50,765 nt of DNA from Streptomyces novaecaesareae (GTDB lineage Bacteria > Actinomycetota > Actinomycetes > Streptomycetales > Streptomycetaceae). The stretch's first letter is position 1; every line of letters begins with the position of its first letter. Below, piece after piece: positions 32,661 through 40,029 of this stretch. The translations under genes and the position numbers were made by a program. A model generated the notes under the pieces. It was not told where the DNA came from. It saw nothing but the letters and a program-made list of their open reading frames with translations, and searched no databases. The stretch is taken from positions 1-50,765 of the forward strand of contig NZ_JNWQ01000052.1 of assembly GCF_000716875.1 (NCBI RefSeq). The letters are read 5' to 3'.

Positions 32661-33422
32661 CTACCCGGCTTCGCCCTGGTCCCAGCGGAACGTCCGGACG
32701 GCGGCGTACACGGCGGCCGCCGCGCTGGCGGACACGACCAGGACGGAGAGCCAGGCCGGGTGGTACGGCTGTGCGCCGGACATCTGGGTCGTCATCAGGT
32801 CCGCGAAGAACGTGGTGGGCAGGAGGGCGAGGACGTCGGCGACGGCCGTGGGCATCAGGTGCAGCGGGAAGGTCAGGCCGCTCAGGAACAGCGACAGGAG
32901 CTGGATGAGGGTGCCCACGTTGGTGGCGGCGTCGGGGGAGGACAGCCGCCCGCCGATGAGGTAGCCGATCCCCCCGAACAGGGCGAGGCCGAGCAGGGTG
33001 ATGCCGAAGAGGACGGGGAGCCGGCCCGCGTCCACCTTCCCCAGGGCGAATGCCAGGGCGAGCAGTGCGAGGGCCTGGCAGGCGGCCATGACGAGCCGGG
33101 CGAACATGTGCGTGAACACCAGCCGCGCACGCCCGACGGGGGTGGTCCCGAGCAGCCGGAGCGTGCCCTTGGTGCGCAGGTTCGCCAGCGGCCCGGTCGT
33201 GACGGTCAGCGCGGTGCTGGTGACGGCAAGGAAGAGCGCCATCGGAATCACCAGCTGCATGAAGTCCGGGGCGCCGGAATTCTTGGGGGCCAGCGCGCCG
33301 ATCGTCAGAAAGATCCCCATCATTCCGAAAGGGAAGAACAGCGCGAAATAGAAGTACCGGCGGTCCCGCAGGAGTTCCCGCGCGTGCAGCAGTGCCAGTT
33401 CACGCGTGGCGGAGGAGATCAC
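32661..33422 (-). CDS. ABC-2 type transporter permease
   Basis: This 253-aa protein has six predicted membrane segments (for example FYFALFFPFGMMGIFLTIGA, MALFLAVTSTALTVTTGPL) and the ABC-2 pattern RTKGTLRLLGTTPV in the first cytoplasmic loop. The start GTG 33422 overlaps the ATPase stop (GTGA), so the pair forms one exporter. Because the genes lie in the RiPP cluster they probably export the mature peptides or give self-immunity. Confidence 0.9.
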   Translation of the reverse strand: MISSATRELALLHARELLRDRRYFYFALFFPFGMMGIFLTIGALAPKNSGAPDFMQLVIPMALFLAVTSTALTVTTGPLANLRTKGTLRLLGTTPVGRARLVFTHMFARLVMAACQALALLALAFALGKVDAGRLPVLFGITLLGLALFGGIGYLIGGRLSSPDAATNVGTLIQLLSLFLSGLTFPLHLMPTAVADVLALLPTTFFADLMTTQMSGAQPYHPAWLSVLVVSASAAAAVYAAVRTFRWDQGEAG

Positions 33423-34396
33423 GATGCCACCCTTTCCGCGTCGACGCGTTCCGCGTCGGCGACGTCGTCGAAAGCCGTTCCGGTGAGCCGGCGGAAGACC
33501 GCTTCCAGGCCGGCTTCCCTGATCTGGATCCTCCTCGCGCCGATCGGGCCGGTGAGCAGCCTGACCACGGCGTCGGAATCCGTCGTCCGCACCGTCACCC
33601 GGGTGTGCCCGTCGCCGTCGTGCGTGCTGAGGTACGACACCTCGGCCCGGTGGCGCAGGGGCCCGAGATCGCTGTCCGCGGCGACGGTGAAGTGCAGTTC
33701 GCGTTCGGGGGCGTGCTCGGCGATCAGGTCCTCCGGGGCTCCGCAGGCCACCAGCGAGCCCTTGTGCAGGATGGCCACCCGGTCGCACAGCGCCTCGGCC
33801 TCCTCCATGGAGTGGGTGGAGAGCAGGGTCGTCCCGCCCGCCTCGCGGTAGTCGCGGATCGCGGTCCACAACTCCTGTCGGGCGTTGGGGTCCAGGCCGG
33901 TCGACGGTTCGTCGAGCACCAGCACGCGGGGGCGGGAGATCAGTGCCGTGCCGACGAGCAGTCGCTGCCGCTGGCCGCCCGAGAGCTTGGCCACCCGGAC
34001 GTCGCGCGAGTCCTGGAGCCCCATCCGGGTGATGATCGTGTCAGGGGTGTCCGGCTCGGGATAGAATGAGGCCCAGGCCCGCAGCAGCTCGGCCACCGTC
34101 TGCTGTTCGAACAGGGCGGCCTGCTGCGGCTGGATCGCCACGTGCTTGCGGATCTCGTCGCGCTGCGCGACGGGATCGAACCCCAGGACCCGGATCCTTC
34201 CCGAGGTGGGGCGGCGCAGGCCCACCAGTGTTTCGATGCTCGTGGTCTTTCCCGCACCGTTGGGGCCGAGCAGTCCGAATATCTCCCCGCGGCCCACCGC
34301 CAGATCGATTCCCGCGATGGCGGGGGTTTCTCCGTGTGGTCCCGGATAGCACTTGGTGACGTTCTCGAACAGGATCGTCGGATCATGTGCCGGCAT
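33419..34396 (-). CDS. ABC transporter ATP-binding protein (DrrA/CcmA-like)
   Basis: This 325-aa ATPase has Walker A GPNGAGKTT (~44-52), Q-loop IQPQQAALF, signature LSGGQRQR, Walker B VLVLDEPSTGLDP and the switch His in LLSTHSMEEA. A C-terminal ~90-residue extension follows, as in DrrA-type antibiotic exporters. It drives the ABC-2 permease that overlaps it. It is separated from the dehydratase genes by a 107-bp gap with its own possible promoter, so exporter and regulator may form a separately controlled unit. Confidence 0.95.
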   Translation of the reverse strand: MPAHDPTILFENVTKCYPGPHGETPAIAGIDLAVGRGEIFGLLGPNGAGKTTSIETLVGLRRPTSGRIRVLGFDPVAQRDEIRKHVAIQPQQAALFEQQTVAELLRAWASFYPEPDTPDTIITRMGLQDSRDVRVAKLSGGQRQRLLVGTALISRPRVLVLDEPSTGLDPNARQELWTAIRDYREAGGTTLLSTHSMEEAEALCDRVAILHKGSLVACGAPEDLIAEHAPERELHFTVAADSDLGPLRHRAEVSYLSTHDGDGHTRVTVRTTDSDAVVRLLTGPIGARRIQIREAGLEAVFRRLTGTAFDDVADAERVDAERVAS

Positions 34397-34454
34397 TCCG
34401 CGTCAGCCTCTCATCGTGTGCCGCTGAGTCGAGCTGGAACTACGTGCGGATTCC

Positions 34455-34483
34455 AGATTCGCATCAAGATGCCAACTTGGCAA
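34455..34483 (-). promoter_or_regulatory. Possible promoter with palindromic operator for the exporter genes
   Basis: On the minus strand TTGCCA (34483-34478) and GAATCT (34460-34455) are 17 bp apart, a fair -35/-10 pair. A 13-bp palindrome TGCCAACTTGGCA (34470-34482) overlaps the -35 box. It lies 59-88 bases before the ATPase start. The winged-helix protein at the end of this operon is the natural candidate to bind it. Confidence 0.5.
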
Positions 34484-34503
34484 GTGCTTGCATGGGAGGA
34501 ATC

Positions 34504-35334
34504 TCAGCCGTGCGCGGCGACGATGCCGAGCAGACTCTCCTCGGCCGGCACGAAACCCCAGCGGTTGAGGTCCATGTGCAGGTAGTGCAGCAGGAGCACC
34601 GCCCGCTCGACCGGGACTCCCGCCGCCGCCGCCCGGTCGAGGGTCCGCACGACCTGGTCGACGTGCTCGTCGACGCTGCGCCGAAGGCGCTCGTGGAGGC
34701 CCGCGGCGGTGGCCGCCGCAGCCGCCCTGCGGGTGATGAGGGCGCGCAGCTCGTCCTGCCCCGGAACGGCCATCCGCAGGTGCCGTCCCCACTGCCGGCG
34801 GTGCGCGGCCCAGAACTCCGGGCGGAGCCCCTCCGGCAGCGCCGTGCGCACCAGGGAGCCCATGTACGCGACCGCGAGGGCCGCGCGGTCGCGGAGCGGG
34901 TCCAGCGCGGCCACGTCGTTCTCGGCGTACCAGGAGGAGGCGGCGGTGAACAGCTCCTCGGCCAGCGAAACCCCTTTCCTCCCGCCGTACTTGGCCAGCT
35001 CGGGGGCGTACAGGCAGCACCTGGCCCGCCGGACGGCGGGCAGCCCCTGCGGGAGCGAGCCCGGGACGAGCCGCTCGGTCGCGGTGGGCCTGCCGAACGA
35101 GCCCAGCAGTGCGACGAGTTCGGGCAGGCGCTCGTGCGCGCGGTCGGCGCCGTCCCCGGAGCACTGGACGCGCAGCCGGAGGTGATGGCCGGTCATGTCC
35201 CAGTAGCGGGTGAAGAACCACTTCGGCGCGCGCTCCTCGGCCGCCAGACCGGCGACCCAGGGCACCAGGACCCGGGTGGCCTCGTCCATCAGGTCCGGGT
35301 GTCCGGGGTATGCGCGGACGTACCACCAGTCCAT
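34504..35334 (-). CDS. Split LanB elimination domain (thiopeptide-type bacteriocin biosynthesis protein)
   Basis: This 276-aa stand-alone SpaB_C/LanB C-terminal domain begins WWYVRAYPGHPDLMDEATR, has the conserved WFFTRYWDMTGHHLRLRVQC (the RY...G.HLRLR motif) and ends with LLLHYLHMDLNRWGF, the NR motif of the family. In split LanB systems this domain eliminates glutamate from glutamylated Ser/Thr to give dehydroalanine or dehydrobutyrine. A pyridine synthase in thiopeptides has the same fold, so its activity could differ, but as it is the only copy here elimination is the first assignment. It starts directly after the LanB N-domain gene. Confidence 0.9.
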   Translation of the reverse strand: MDWWYVRAYPGHPDLMDEATRVLVPWVAGLAAEERAPKWFFTRYWDMTGHHLRLRVQCSGDGADRAHERLPELVALLGSFGRPTATERLVPGSLPQGLPAVRRARCCLYAPELAKYGGRKGVSLAEELFTAASSWYAENDVAALDPLRDRAALAVAYMGSLVRTALPEGLRPEFWAAHRRQWGRHLRMAVPGQDELRALITRRAAAAATAAGLHERLRRSVDEHVDQVVRTLDRAAAAGVPVERAVLLLHYLHMDLNRWGFVPAEESLLGIVAAHG

Positions 35335-35336
35335 GA

Positions 35337-37757
35337 TCACGCCTCCTTGGGCCAGGACAGCAGGGCCGCGTGCTCGGTGACCCGCAGCCGGCCGACGGTG
35401 TCGGTCTGGGGGTGCAGGTGCCGTTCCGGCAGGGCTTCGACCAGGCGGACGTGGCCGGTCTCCGGGCTCAGCCACTGCCACAGGACCCCGACCGAGAGCG
35501 GGGACGCCAGCGAGACCCACATCGGCTTGCGGTCGCCGGCCATGCCGAAGGCGGAGCTGCCGAGTTGATGGACGAAGACCTCCTCCGGAATGCCGTGGGC
35601 ACGACGGAACGCGTCCAGTCGTACGGCCTGCCCGGCCTCGTCCCGGTCGCCGGGCCCGGGCCGGGGAATCGCGTCGACCGGGACGATCCACGACGCCCTG
35701 CGGGTGACCACGCGGCCGTCCACCAGCCGGGGCAGCGCCACCACGTCCGCACCACAGTGCGCGCGCAGCTCGTAGGCCTTCGTCATCGTGTAGTCGGAGT
35801 GCGGCGAGCCGTTGACCCACGGGTCCGCCAGCACGGCGAGCAGCCGGAGGTACGACTGCAGCAGGTGCTGCGGGATGAGCCCCAGATAGGCCAGGCCGAC
35901 CGGATCCCCGAGCCGGTCGAACAGGGACAGGGTGTTGCCCGCCCGGTCGTGCACGAGCACGGTCTCGTCCAGGGTGATCCCGTCGCCCGAGCCGAGCTCC
36001 CCGGGCAGGAGCAGTGGCGGCAACAGGCCGCTGCATTCGGCCTGCACGGTGTTGCAGTCCGTCCACACCACGAGCTCCCGGCACCGGGCACCCGTCCAGC
36101 AGCGCCGGACGTGCGCGGCGAGCCGGCCCCGGAAGTCGTCGCCGAGCAGCCGGCCGAAGCGGGTGAACAGCCCGCCGCTGCCGGCACCGAAGTGATTGAC
36201 GACCAGTCGGTACCGCCCCTGGGCGACGTCGGCCCGGCCGGCCGCCTCCAACTGGAAGAGCACCCCGGCCGTCGGGGGAGCGCTGGTCGGTCCGACCGGC
36301 AGCCAGGCCCGTTCGCCGGGATCGTTGCGGCTCATCATGTCCGCGGCCATGGCGCGGTCGAGCGGGGGGTTCGCGTCGCCGTCGACGGTCAGCCGCATGA
36401 GGAAGCCGAGGGGATCCCGGCAGACACCGCCCGGACCGAACTCCGCGAGGAACCGTTCCAGCAGGAAGTCGTAGACGTGGGAACGGAAGACGTGCGGGCG
36501 CATCCTCGTGCCCAGGGCCTCCAGGTCCGCGCGGACGTGCGGTACGGCGAGCGGGTCCGGGAGGAGGAGATCGGTCTCCCGGTCCTCGTAGACGAGCCCG
36601 CTGGGCCGTCGTTCGCCCCGGTCGGCGTGCTCCGTCCAGTCGGCCGTGATCGTCTGGATTTCGGCCGCGGCGTCGATCCGGCCCTGCACGCCCTCCTGGT
36701 GCGCCCGGGCGCCGAGCTCGTGCACCCGGGCGAGATCGGCACGGGGGATCGGGGAAGGGCCGCCCACGAGCGCGGCCAGCGCCACCAGCGGATCGTCACC
36801 CCGTTGCCACGGCGGCACCGGGTGCAGGAGGCCGGCGTCCAGCAGCCGACGGAAGCGGGCGAACGGGCGCTCCCCGCCGAGGGCGTCGAGCAGTTCGTCG
36901 AGCCTCGCGTGCGCCGGCAGCCGGTTCAGCCACGGGAGGGCGTAATCGCCTTCGACCGCCCGGTCCTGGCGCCAGATGACGCCCTCGGTGATCATCACCT
37001 CGCTGTGCAGCAGCAGCCCGTCGGGTTCGGTGGGGCCGCCCGGGCGGACCGGGGCCGCCCGGTAGCCGAACAGACCGGCCGTCCGCTCGTCGCGCGCCAG
37101 GCGCTGCAGGGCCAGCTGGGCGACGGCCGCGGACGTACGGCTGCGCGCCCGCCCCGCCCCGGCCACGCCGGCCACCCCGACCGTGGTCAGCCCCGAGAAC
37201 GGGCTGGTCTTCACCGCGGCCCGCACGACGTAGGAGTACAAGGTCTTCAGGTCCCTGGCCGACTCGGCACGGAGCCGGCCGTGCCGGATCCAGTCGGGTG
37301 CCGCGAGGGCGAGCGAATCGGCGAACCCGGTCGACTCCAGTGCGCGGCGCAGGCTCCGGACGGCCTGCTCCCGGTCCTCGGCGAGCTGCGCGCCGAGCCG
37401 CACCATCAACTCCTGCCGGGCGCCGGTGAGTCGGATCCAGGCCTCGACGAGCGCCGACCCGTCGGCCGGGATCCGCTTCTCCAGGCTCCGCAGCACGTCC
37501 GCGTCCCACGGCAGGGCATCGAGCCGGTTGACCGCCCGTTTGCCGGCCAGGACGCTGCGGCGCAACGGCACGTCGTCGTCCAGCCGCGGCACCAGGGCGA
37601 AGAACAGGTCGGTGAGCTCGGCGGCCATGGCTTCGAGCCGTTGTGAGACGTCCGCGAGCTCGGCCAACAGCGTCCGCGTGGCGGGACGGACCAGATCAAG
37701 GGCCTGGGCGGGCAGCCCCGCCACCCGGGTCAGCAGTACGGACGAGACGGCGGTCAC
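35337..37757 (-). CDS. Split LanB glutamylation domain (lantibiotic dehydratase N-terminal domain)
   Basis: This 806-aa protein covers the Lant_dehydr_N domain: KTSPFSGLTTVGV near residue 190 (the KTSPFST-like motif), a middle FHSRVYDFLLERFL-type region read here as FRSHVYDFLLERFL, and RYRLVVNHFGAGSGG near 560. Family members use glutamyl-tRNA(Glu) to glutamylate Ser and Thr of the precursor before elimination. The Ser/Thr-rich cores of the four precursors suit it. Start GTG 37757 overlaps the protease gene (GTGA), and the elimination domain follows, so protease, LanB-N and LanB-C are translationally linked. Confidence 0.92.
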   Translation of the reverse strand: MTAVSSVLLTRVAGLPAQALDLVRPATRTLLAELADVSQRLEAMAAELTDLFFALVPRLDDDVPLRRSVLAGKRAVNRLDALPWDADVLRSLEKRIPADGSALVEAWIRLTGARQELMVRLGAQLAEDREQAVRSLRRALESTGFADSLALAAPDWIRHGRLRAESARDLKTLYSYVVRAAVKTSPFSGLTTVGVAGVAGAGRARSRTSAAVAQLALQRLARDERTAGLFGYRAAPVRPGGPTEPDGLLLHSEVMITEGVIWRQDRAVEGDYALPWLNRLPAHARLDELLDALGGERPFARFRRLLDAGLLHPVPPWQRGDDPLVALAALVGGPSPIPRADLARVHELGARAHQEGVQGRIDAAAEIQTITADWTEHADRGERRPSGLVYEDRETDLLLPDPLAVPHVRADLEALGTRMRPHVFRSHVYDFLLERFLAEFGPGGVCRDPLGFLMRLTVDGDANPPLDRAMAADMMSRNDPGERAWLPVGPTSAPPTAGVLFQLEAAGRADVAQGRYRLVVNHFGAGSGGLFTRFGRLLGDDFRGRLAAHVRRCWTGARCRELVVWTDCNTVQAECSGLLPPLLLPGELGSGDGITLDETVLVHDRAGNTLSLFDRLGDPVGLAYLGLIPQHLLQSYLRLLAVLADPWVNGSPHSDYTMTKAYELRAHCGADVVALPRLVDGRVVTRRASWIVPVDAIPRPGPGDRDEAGQAVRLDAFRRAHGIPEEVFVHQLGSSAFGMAGDRKPMWVSLASPLSVGVLWQWLSPETGHVRLVEALPERHLHPQTDTVGRLRVTEHAALLSWPKEA

Positions 37758-38857
37758 CGGCCCACCGCCGCGAGCGCCAGGTGCACGGTGAAGGGGATCG
37801 TCCGGAACATCGAGAAGGCCAGGAAACAGACATAGGCGATCGAGAACAGTCCGTACGCCAGGTAGGCCAGGCGGGCGCGGGCGGCCAGGTTCTCCAGGTG
37901 CGGGGGGAGCGGCTGACGCCTGACGGTGCTGCGAAGGAGCGCGAACGCCCGGCCGCGCGCGTTGGTCCGGCCGGTCGCGGCCTCCAGGGCGGTGTAGCCG
38001 TCGCTCGGCATCAGCGGGTTGAGGTTGACGACCAGCATGAGCAGTTGCATGCCCAGGACGAGGGCGGCGGTGTGCTGGACGAGTCCTTCGGAGCGCAGGG
38101 CCGCGATCCCGGTGAGCCCGCAGAACACACCGTCGCTCAGGATCCCGGCGAGGGCCAGCACGACCCTCCCGCCGCGTTCGCGCACCCGGTAGGCGTCGGT
38201 GCGGTCGACGTAGGCCACCGGCATGAAGTAGAAGAGCAGGGCGACGCCGAGTCCGCGGATCGGGACCTTGAGCACCTGGGCGACCAGGGCGTGCGCGGTC
38301 TCGTGCACCAGGACGAAGAGCAGCATCACGCCGGTGGCCGTCAGGAAGGCGGGGCCGCCGGCCGACTGCTTGAGCGGCGGCGTCTCGGTGAAGAAGGTGT
38401 GGAACCCGAACCCGTACCCGGCGAGCGCCGCGAGCGCGGCGACCGCGACCAGGAGCCACGCGGGCAGCGCGCGCAGGAGCCGCGCCACGGGTTCCAGGAC
38501 GACCGGCAGGGACTTGGTGAGCACGATCCGCGGCATGAACATCGAGGTGCGCACCCGCCCGCCACCGGCCTTCTCCGGCAGGTCCGAGCCCTCCAGCAGA
38601 CCGCTCCGCTCCAGGCTCGCCAGGAAGGAGTCCAACTGCCGGGAGAACGTCGCCTCGGAGCCGGTCCGACCGCGGCTCGCGAAGTACTCGACGAGGTCGT
38701 CCCTGGAGCGCGTTCCGTCCAGGAAGGTGAGCACCACCTCGCTGGCGCGGGTGATGCGGTGGTAGTTCCCGGTGACCGGATCGAAGATCAACGGGATGTC
38801 GTCCATCCCCCGGATGACCTCCAGCCCCTCCCGAAGCTTCGGTGGCGAACTGATCAC
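37754..38857 (-). CDS. M50-type membrane zinc metalloprotease with PqqD-like domain
   Basis: This 367-aa protein has an N-terminal PqqD-like winged part (residues ~15-90: PLIFDPVTGNYHRITRASEV then LDGTRSRDDLVEYF), which resembles a RiPP recognition element. Membrane segments follow, with the zinc site HETAH at 185-189 and the distal M50 motif NLNPLMPSDGY at 278-288. Site-2-protease relatives cut within or near the membrane; members in RiPP clusters are thought to remove leader peptides. An N-terminal recognition element would guide the precursor leader to the protease. It is the first gene after the precursor block and its two hairpins. Leader cleavage is inferred. Confidence 0.87.
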   Translation of the reverse strand: MISSPPKLREGLEVIRGMDDIPLIFDPVTGNYHRITRASEVVLTFLDGTRSRDDLVEYFASRGRTGSEATFSRQLDSFLASLERSGLLEGSDLPEKAGGGRVRTSMFMPRIVLTKSLPVVLEPVARLLRALPAWLLVAVAALAALAGYGFGFHTFFTETPPLKQSAGGPAFLTATGVMLLFVLVHETAHALVAQVLKVPIRGLGVALLFYFMPVAYVDRTDAYRVRERGGRVVLALAGILSDGVFCGLTGIAALRSEGLVQHTAALVLGMQLLMLVVNLNPLMPSDGYTALEAATGRTNARGRAFALLRSTVRRQPLPPHLENLAARARLAYLAYGLFSIAYVCFLAFSMFRTIPFTVHLALAAVGR

Positions 38858-38889
38858 TGCTCTCTGCCTCTCCCTGGACCACCTGGACG

Positions 38890-38925
38890 TCCGGGGTCAC
38901 CGAGCCGCTCCTCGGTGACCCCGGA
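38890..38925 (-). terminator. Perfect 15-bp hairpin before the protease gene
   Basis: Arms 38890-38904 and 38911-38925 pair without mismatch, with a 6-nt loop. It lies 33 bases before the protease start on the same transcript and can act as an attenuator between precursors and the downstream enzymes. Confidence 0.85.
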
Positions 38926-38965
38926 CCTGATGTTGCGAAGGATGCTGCGGGATCGTGCGACGGCC

Positions 38966-39009
38966 CCGGCCGGCCCACGGCGCCCGTCTCGGCGCCGTGG
39001 GCCGGCCGG
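38966..39009 (-). terminator. Perfect 19-bp hairpin after the last precursor gene
   Basis: Arms 38966-38984 and 38991-39009 pair perfectly, with loop CGTCTC. It starts 63 bases downstream of the last precursor stop. Together with the hairpin at 38890 it forms a tandem terminator or mRNA-stabilising 3' end for the precursor block. Confidence 0.9.
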
Positions 39010-39072
39010 CCCGAACCCGGCGGGACGGCGTCAGGTGGCGTCAGTCCGCGCGACGCCGCCCGCCGGGTCCGG

Positions 39073-39252
39073 TCAGCCGATGGTGGAGGCCGACGTCAGG
39101 CTGGAGGCGGAGGTCGCCGGGCAGGACGCGGTCGACGCGGACGTCGCGCTGGAGAACGAGCCCAGCGCGTTGCCCTGCGGCAGCTCCTCCAGGGCGAGTT
39201 CGCCCTCCAGCACGTAGAGGTCGAACTGGCCGTCGGTGGTGTTCTCGGTCAT
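39073..39252 (-). CDS. RiPP precursor peptide 1
   Basis: This is a 59-aa peptide. The leader is MTENTTDGQFDLYVLEGELA then LEELPQGNALG, acidic and Leu-rich, with an F-D-L box like that of LanB or thiopeptide leaders. The core region is rich in Ser, Thr and Ala (about 16 Ser/Thr and one Cys in the last 28 residues) around STASCPATSAS and ends STIG. Its leader differs at only three positions from that of precursor 2, so the two are a recent duplication. Start ATG 39252 has AAAGGAC about 10 bases upstream. LanB would dehydrate Ser/Thr and YcaO would turn the Cys, and perhaps some Ser/Thr, into azolines. Where the core begins is a guess. Confidence 0.9.
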   Translation of the reverse strand: MTENTTDGQFDLYVLEGELALEELPQGNALGSFSSATSASTASCPATSASSLTSASTIG

Positions 39253-39295
39253 CTGGTGTCATGTCCTTTCGGAGAGCTGGAAGGTGCGGGTCAGG

Positions 39296-39475
39296 TCAGC
39301 CGAAGGTGGAGGCGGAGCCCACGGTCGCGGCCGAGCTGCCGGGGCAGGACGCGGTCGACGCGGAGGCCGCGGAGAACCAGGAGCCCAGGGCGTTGCCCTG
39401 CGGCAGCTCTTCGAGGGCGAGTTCGCCCTCCAGCACGTAGAGGTCGAACTGGCTGTCGGTCGTGTTCTCGACCAT
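39296..39475 (-). CDS. RiPP precursor peptide 2
   Basis: This 59-aa peptide begins MVENTTDSQFDLYVLEGELA and continues LEELPQGNALG, nearly identical to the leader of precursor 1. The core is GSWFSAASASTASCPGSSAA followed by TVGSASTFG. It contains the only Trp among the four cores. One Cys lies in the constant STASCP. Start ATG 39475 has GAAGGGAA about 8 bases upstream. It lies 43 bases before precursor 1. Confidence 0.9.
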   Translation of the reverse strand: MVENTTDSQFDLYVLEGELALEELPQGNALGSWFSAASASTASCPGSSAATVGSASTFG

Positions 39476-39499
39476 GGATGGATTCCCTTCACTGGGTTG

Positions 39500-39625
39500 G
39501 CCGGCTGCCGGTCAGCCGGCGGTCACGACGCCGGCGGCGCCGCCGCTCGGGCGGGGCGCCGCCGACGCGGTTCGAGGCGGTGCCGAAGGTGCCCGGCGCA
39601 GTCGCACCGCTGCCGGGCACCTCCG
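39500..39625 (-). other. Three hairpins between precursors 3 and 2
   Basis: The 158-bp gap holds three inverted repeats. A 16-bp stem with one mismatch (39580-39595 with 39610-39625) starts nine bases after the stop of precursor 3. A 10-bp perfect stem is at 39532-39541 with 39555-39564. An 8-bp perfect stem is at 39500-39507 with 39513-39520. All could form in the precursor mRNA and tune the ratio of the peptides or protect 3' ends. Confidence 0.75.
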
Positions 39626-39633
39626 GCAACGGA

Positions 39634-39813
39634 TCAGGTGTACGAGGAGAACGACGTGAACGAGGACGCCGAGGTGGCCGGGCAGGAGGCGCTGCCCACC
39701 GAACCCGCGGTGGAGACGGACGCGAGGGCGTTGCCCTCCGCGAGGGTCTCCAGTTCGAGGGAGTCCTCGAGGTCGCCGAGCACGTAGAGTTCCAGGTCGG
39801 TCAGGTCGGTCAT
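39634..39813 (-). CDS. RiPP precursor peptide 3
   Basis: This 59-aa peptide begins MTDLTDLELYVLGDLEDSLE, then LETLAEGNALA. Its leader diverges from the others but keeps ELYVL and the EGNAL hinge. The core SVSTAGSVGSASCPATSASS ends FTSFSSYT and lacks the terminal Gly of the other three. One Cys lies in SASCP. Start ATG 39813 has GAGAGGGG about 8 bases upstream. It begins 26 bases after the stop of precursor 4. Confidence 0.9.
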   Translation of the reverse strand: MTDLTDLELYVLGDLEDSLELETLAEGNALASVSTAGSVGSASCPATSASSFTSFSSYT

Positions 39814-39839
39814 GGGGATTTCCCCTCTCTCTGCCCGGG

Positions 39840-40025
39840 CTAGCCGGTGCAGTTGGCGGTCATCACGCTGCCGGCGCTGCTGATGGGGCAGGACGCCGTC
39901 CCCGCGGTCGAGGTGGTGCTGAAGGTGCCCAGCGCCACTCCCTCGGGGACCTGCTCCAGGAACAGGCCGTCCTCCGGCAGCTCCACGATGTGCAGGTCGA
40001 ACTCCAGCGGAGTCGCATCGTTCAT
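39840..40025 (-). CDS. RiPP precursor peptide 4
   Basis: This 61-aa peptide begins MNDATPLEFDLHIVELPEDG, then LFLEQVPEGVALG. The FDL box and the EG.AL hinge match the others. The core TFSTTSTAGTASCPISSAGS ends VMTANCTG and is the only one with a second Cys. Start ATG 40025 has GAGAGGAG about 8 bases upstream and lies four bases after the SagB-type gene, so it is made from the same mRNA as the azole-forming enzymes. Confidence 0.9.
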   Translation of the reverse strand: MNDATPLEFDLHIVELPEDGLFLEQVPEGVALGTFSTTSTAGTASCPISSAGSVMTANCTG

Positions 40026-40029
40026 GGGA

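Noticed and set aside
39073..40025. Calling the precursors typical thiopeptides
   Set aside because: The cores carry only one or two Cys, and no separate pyridine synthase gene is visible. The class name would go beyond the evidence.
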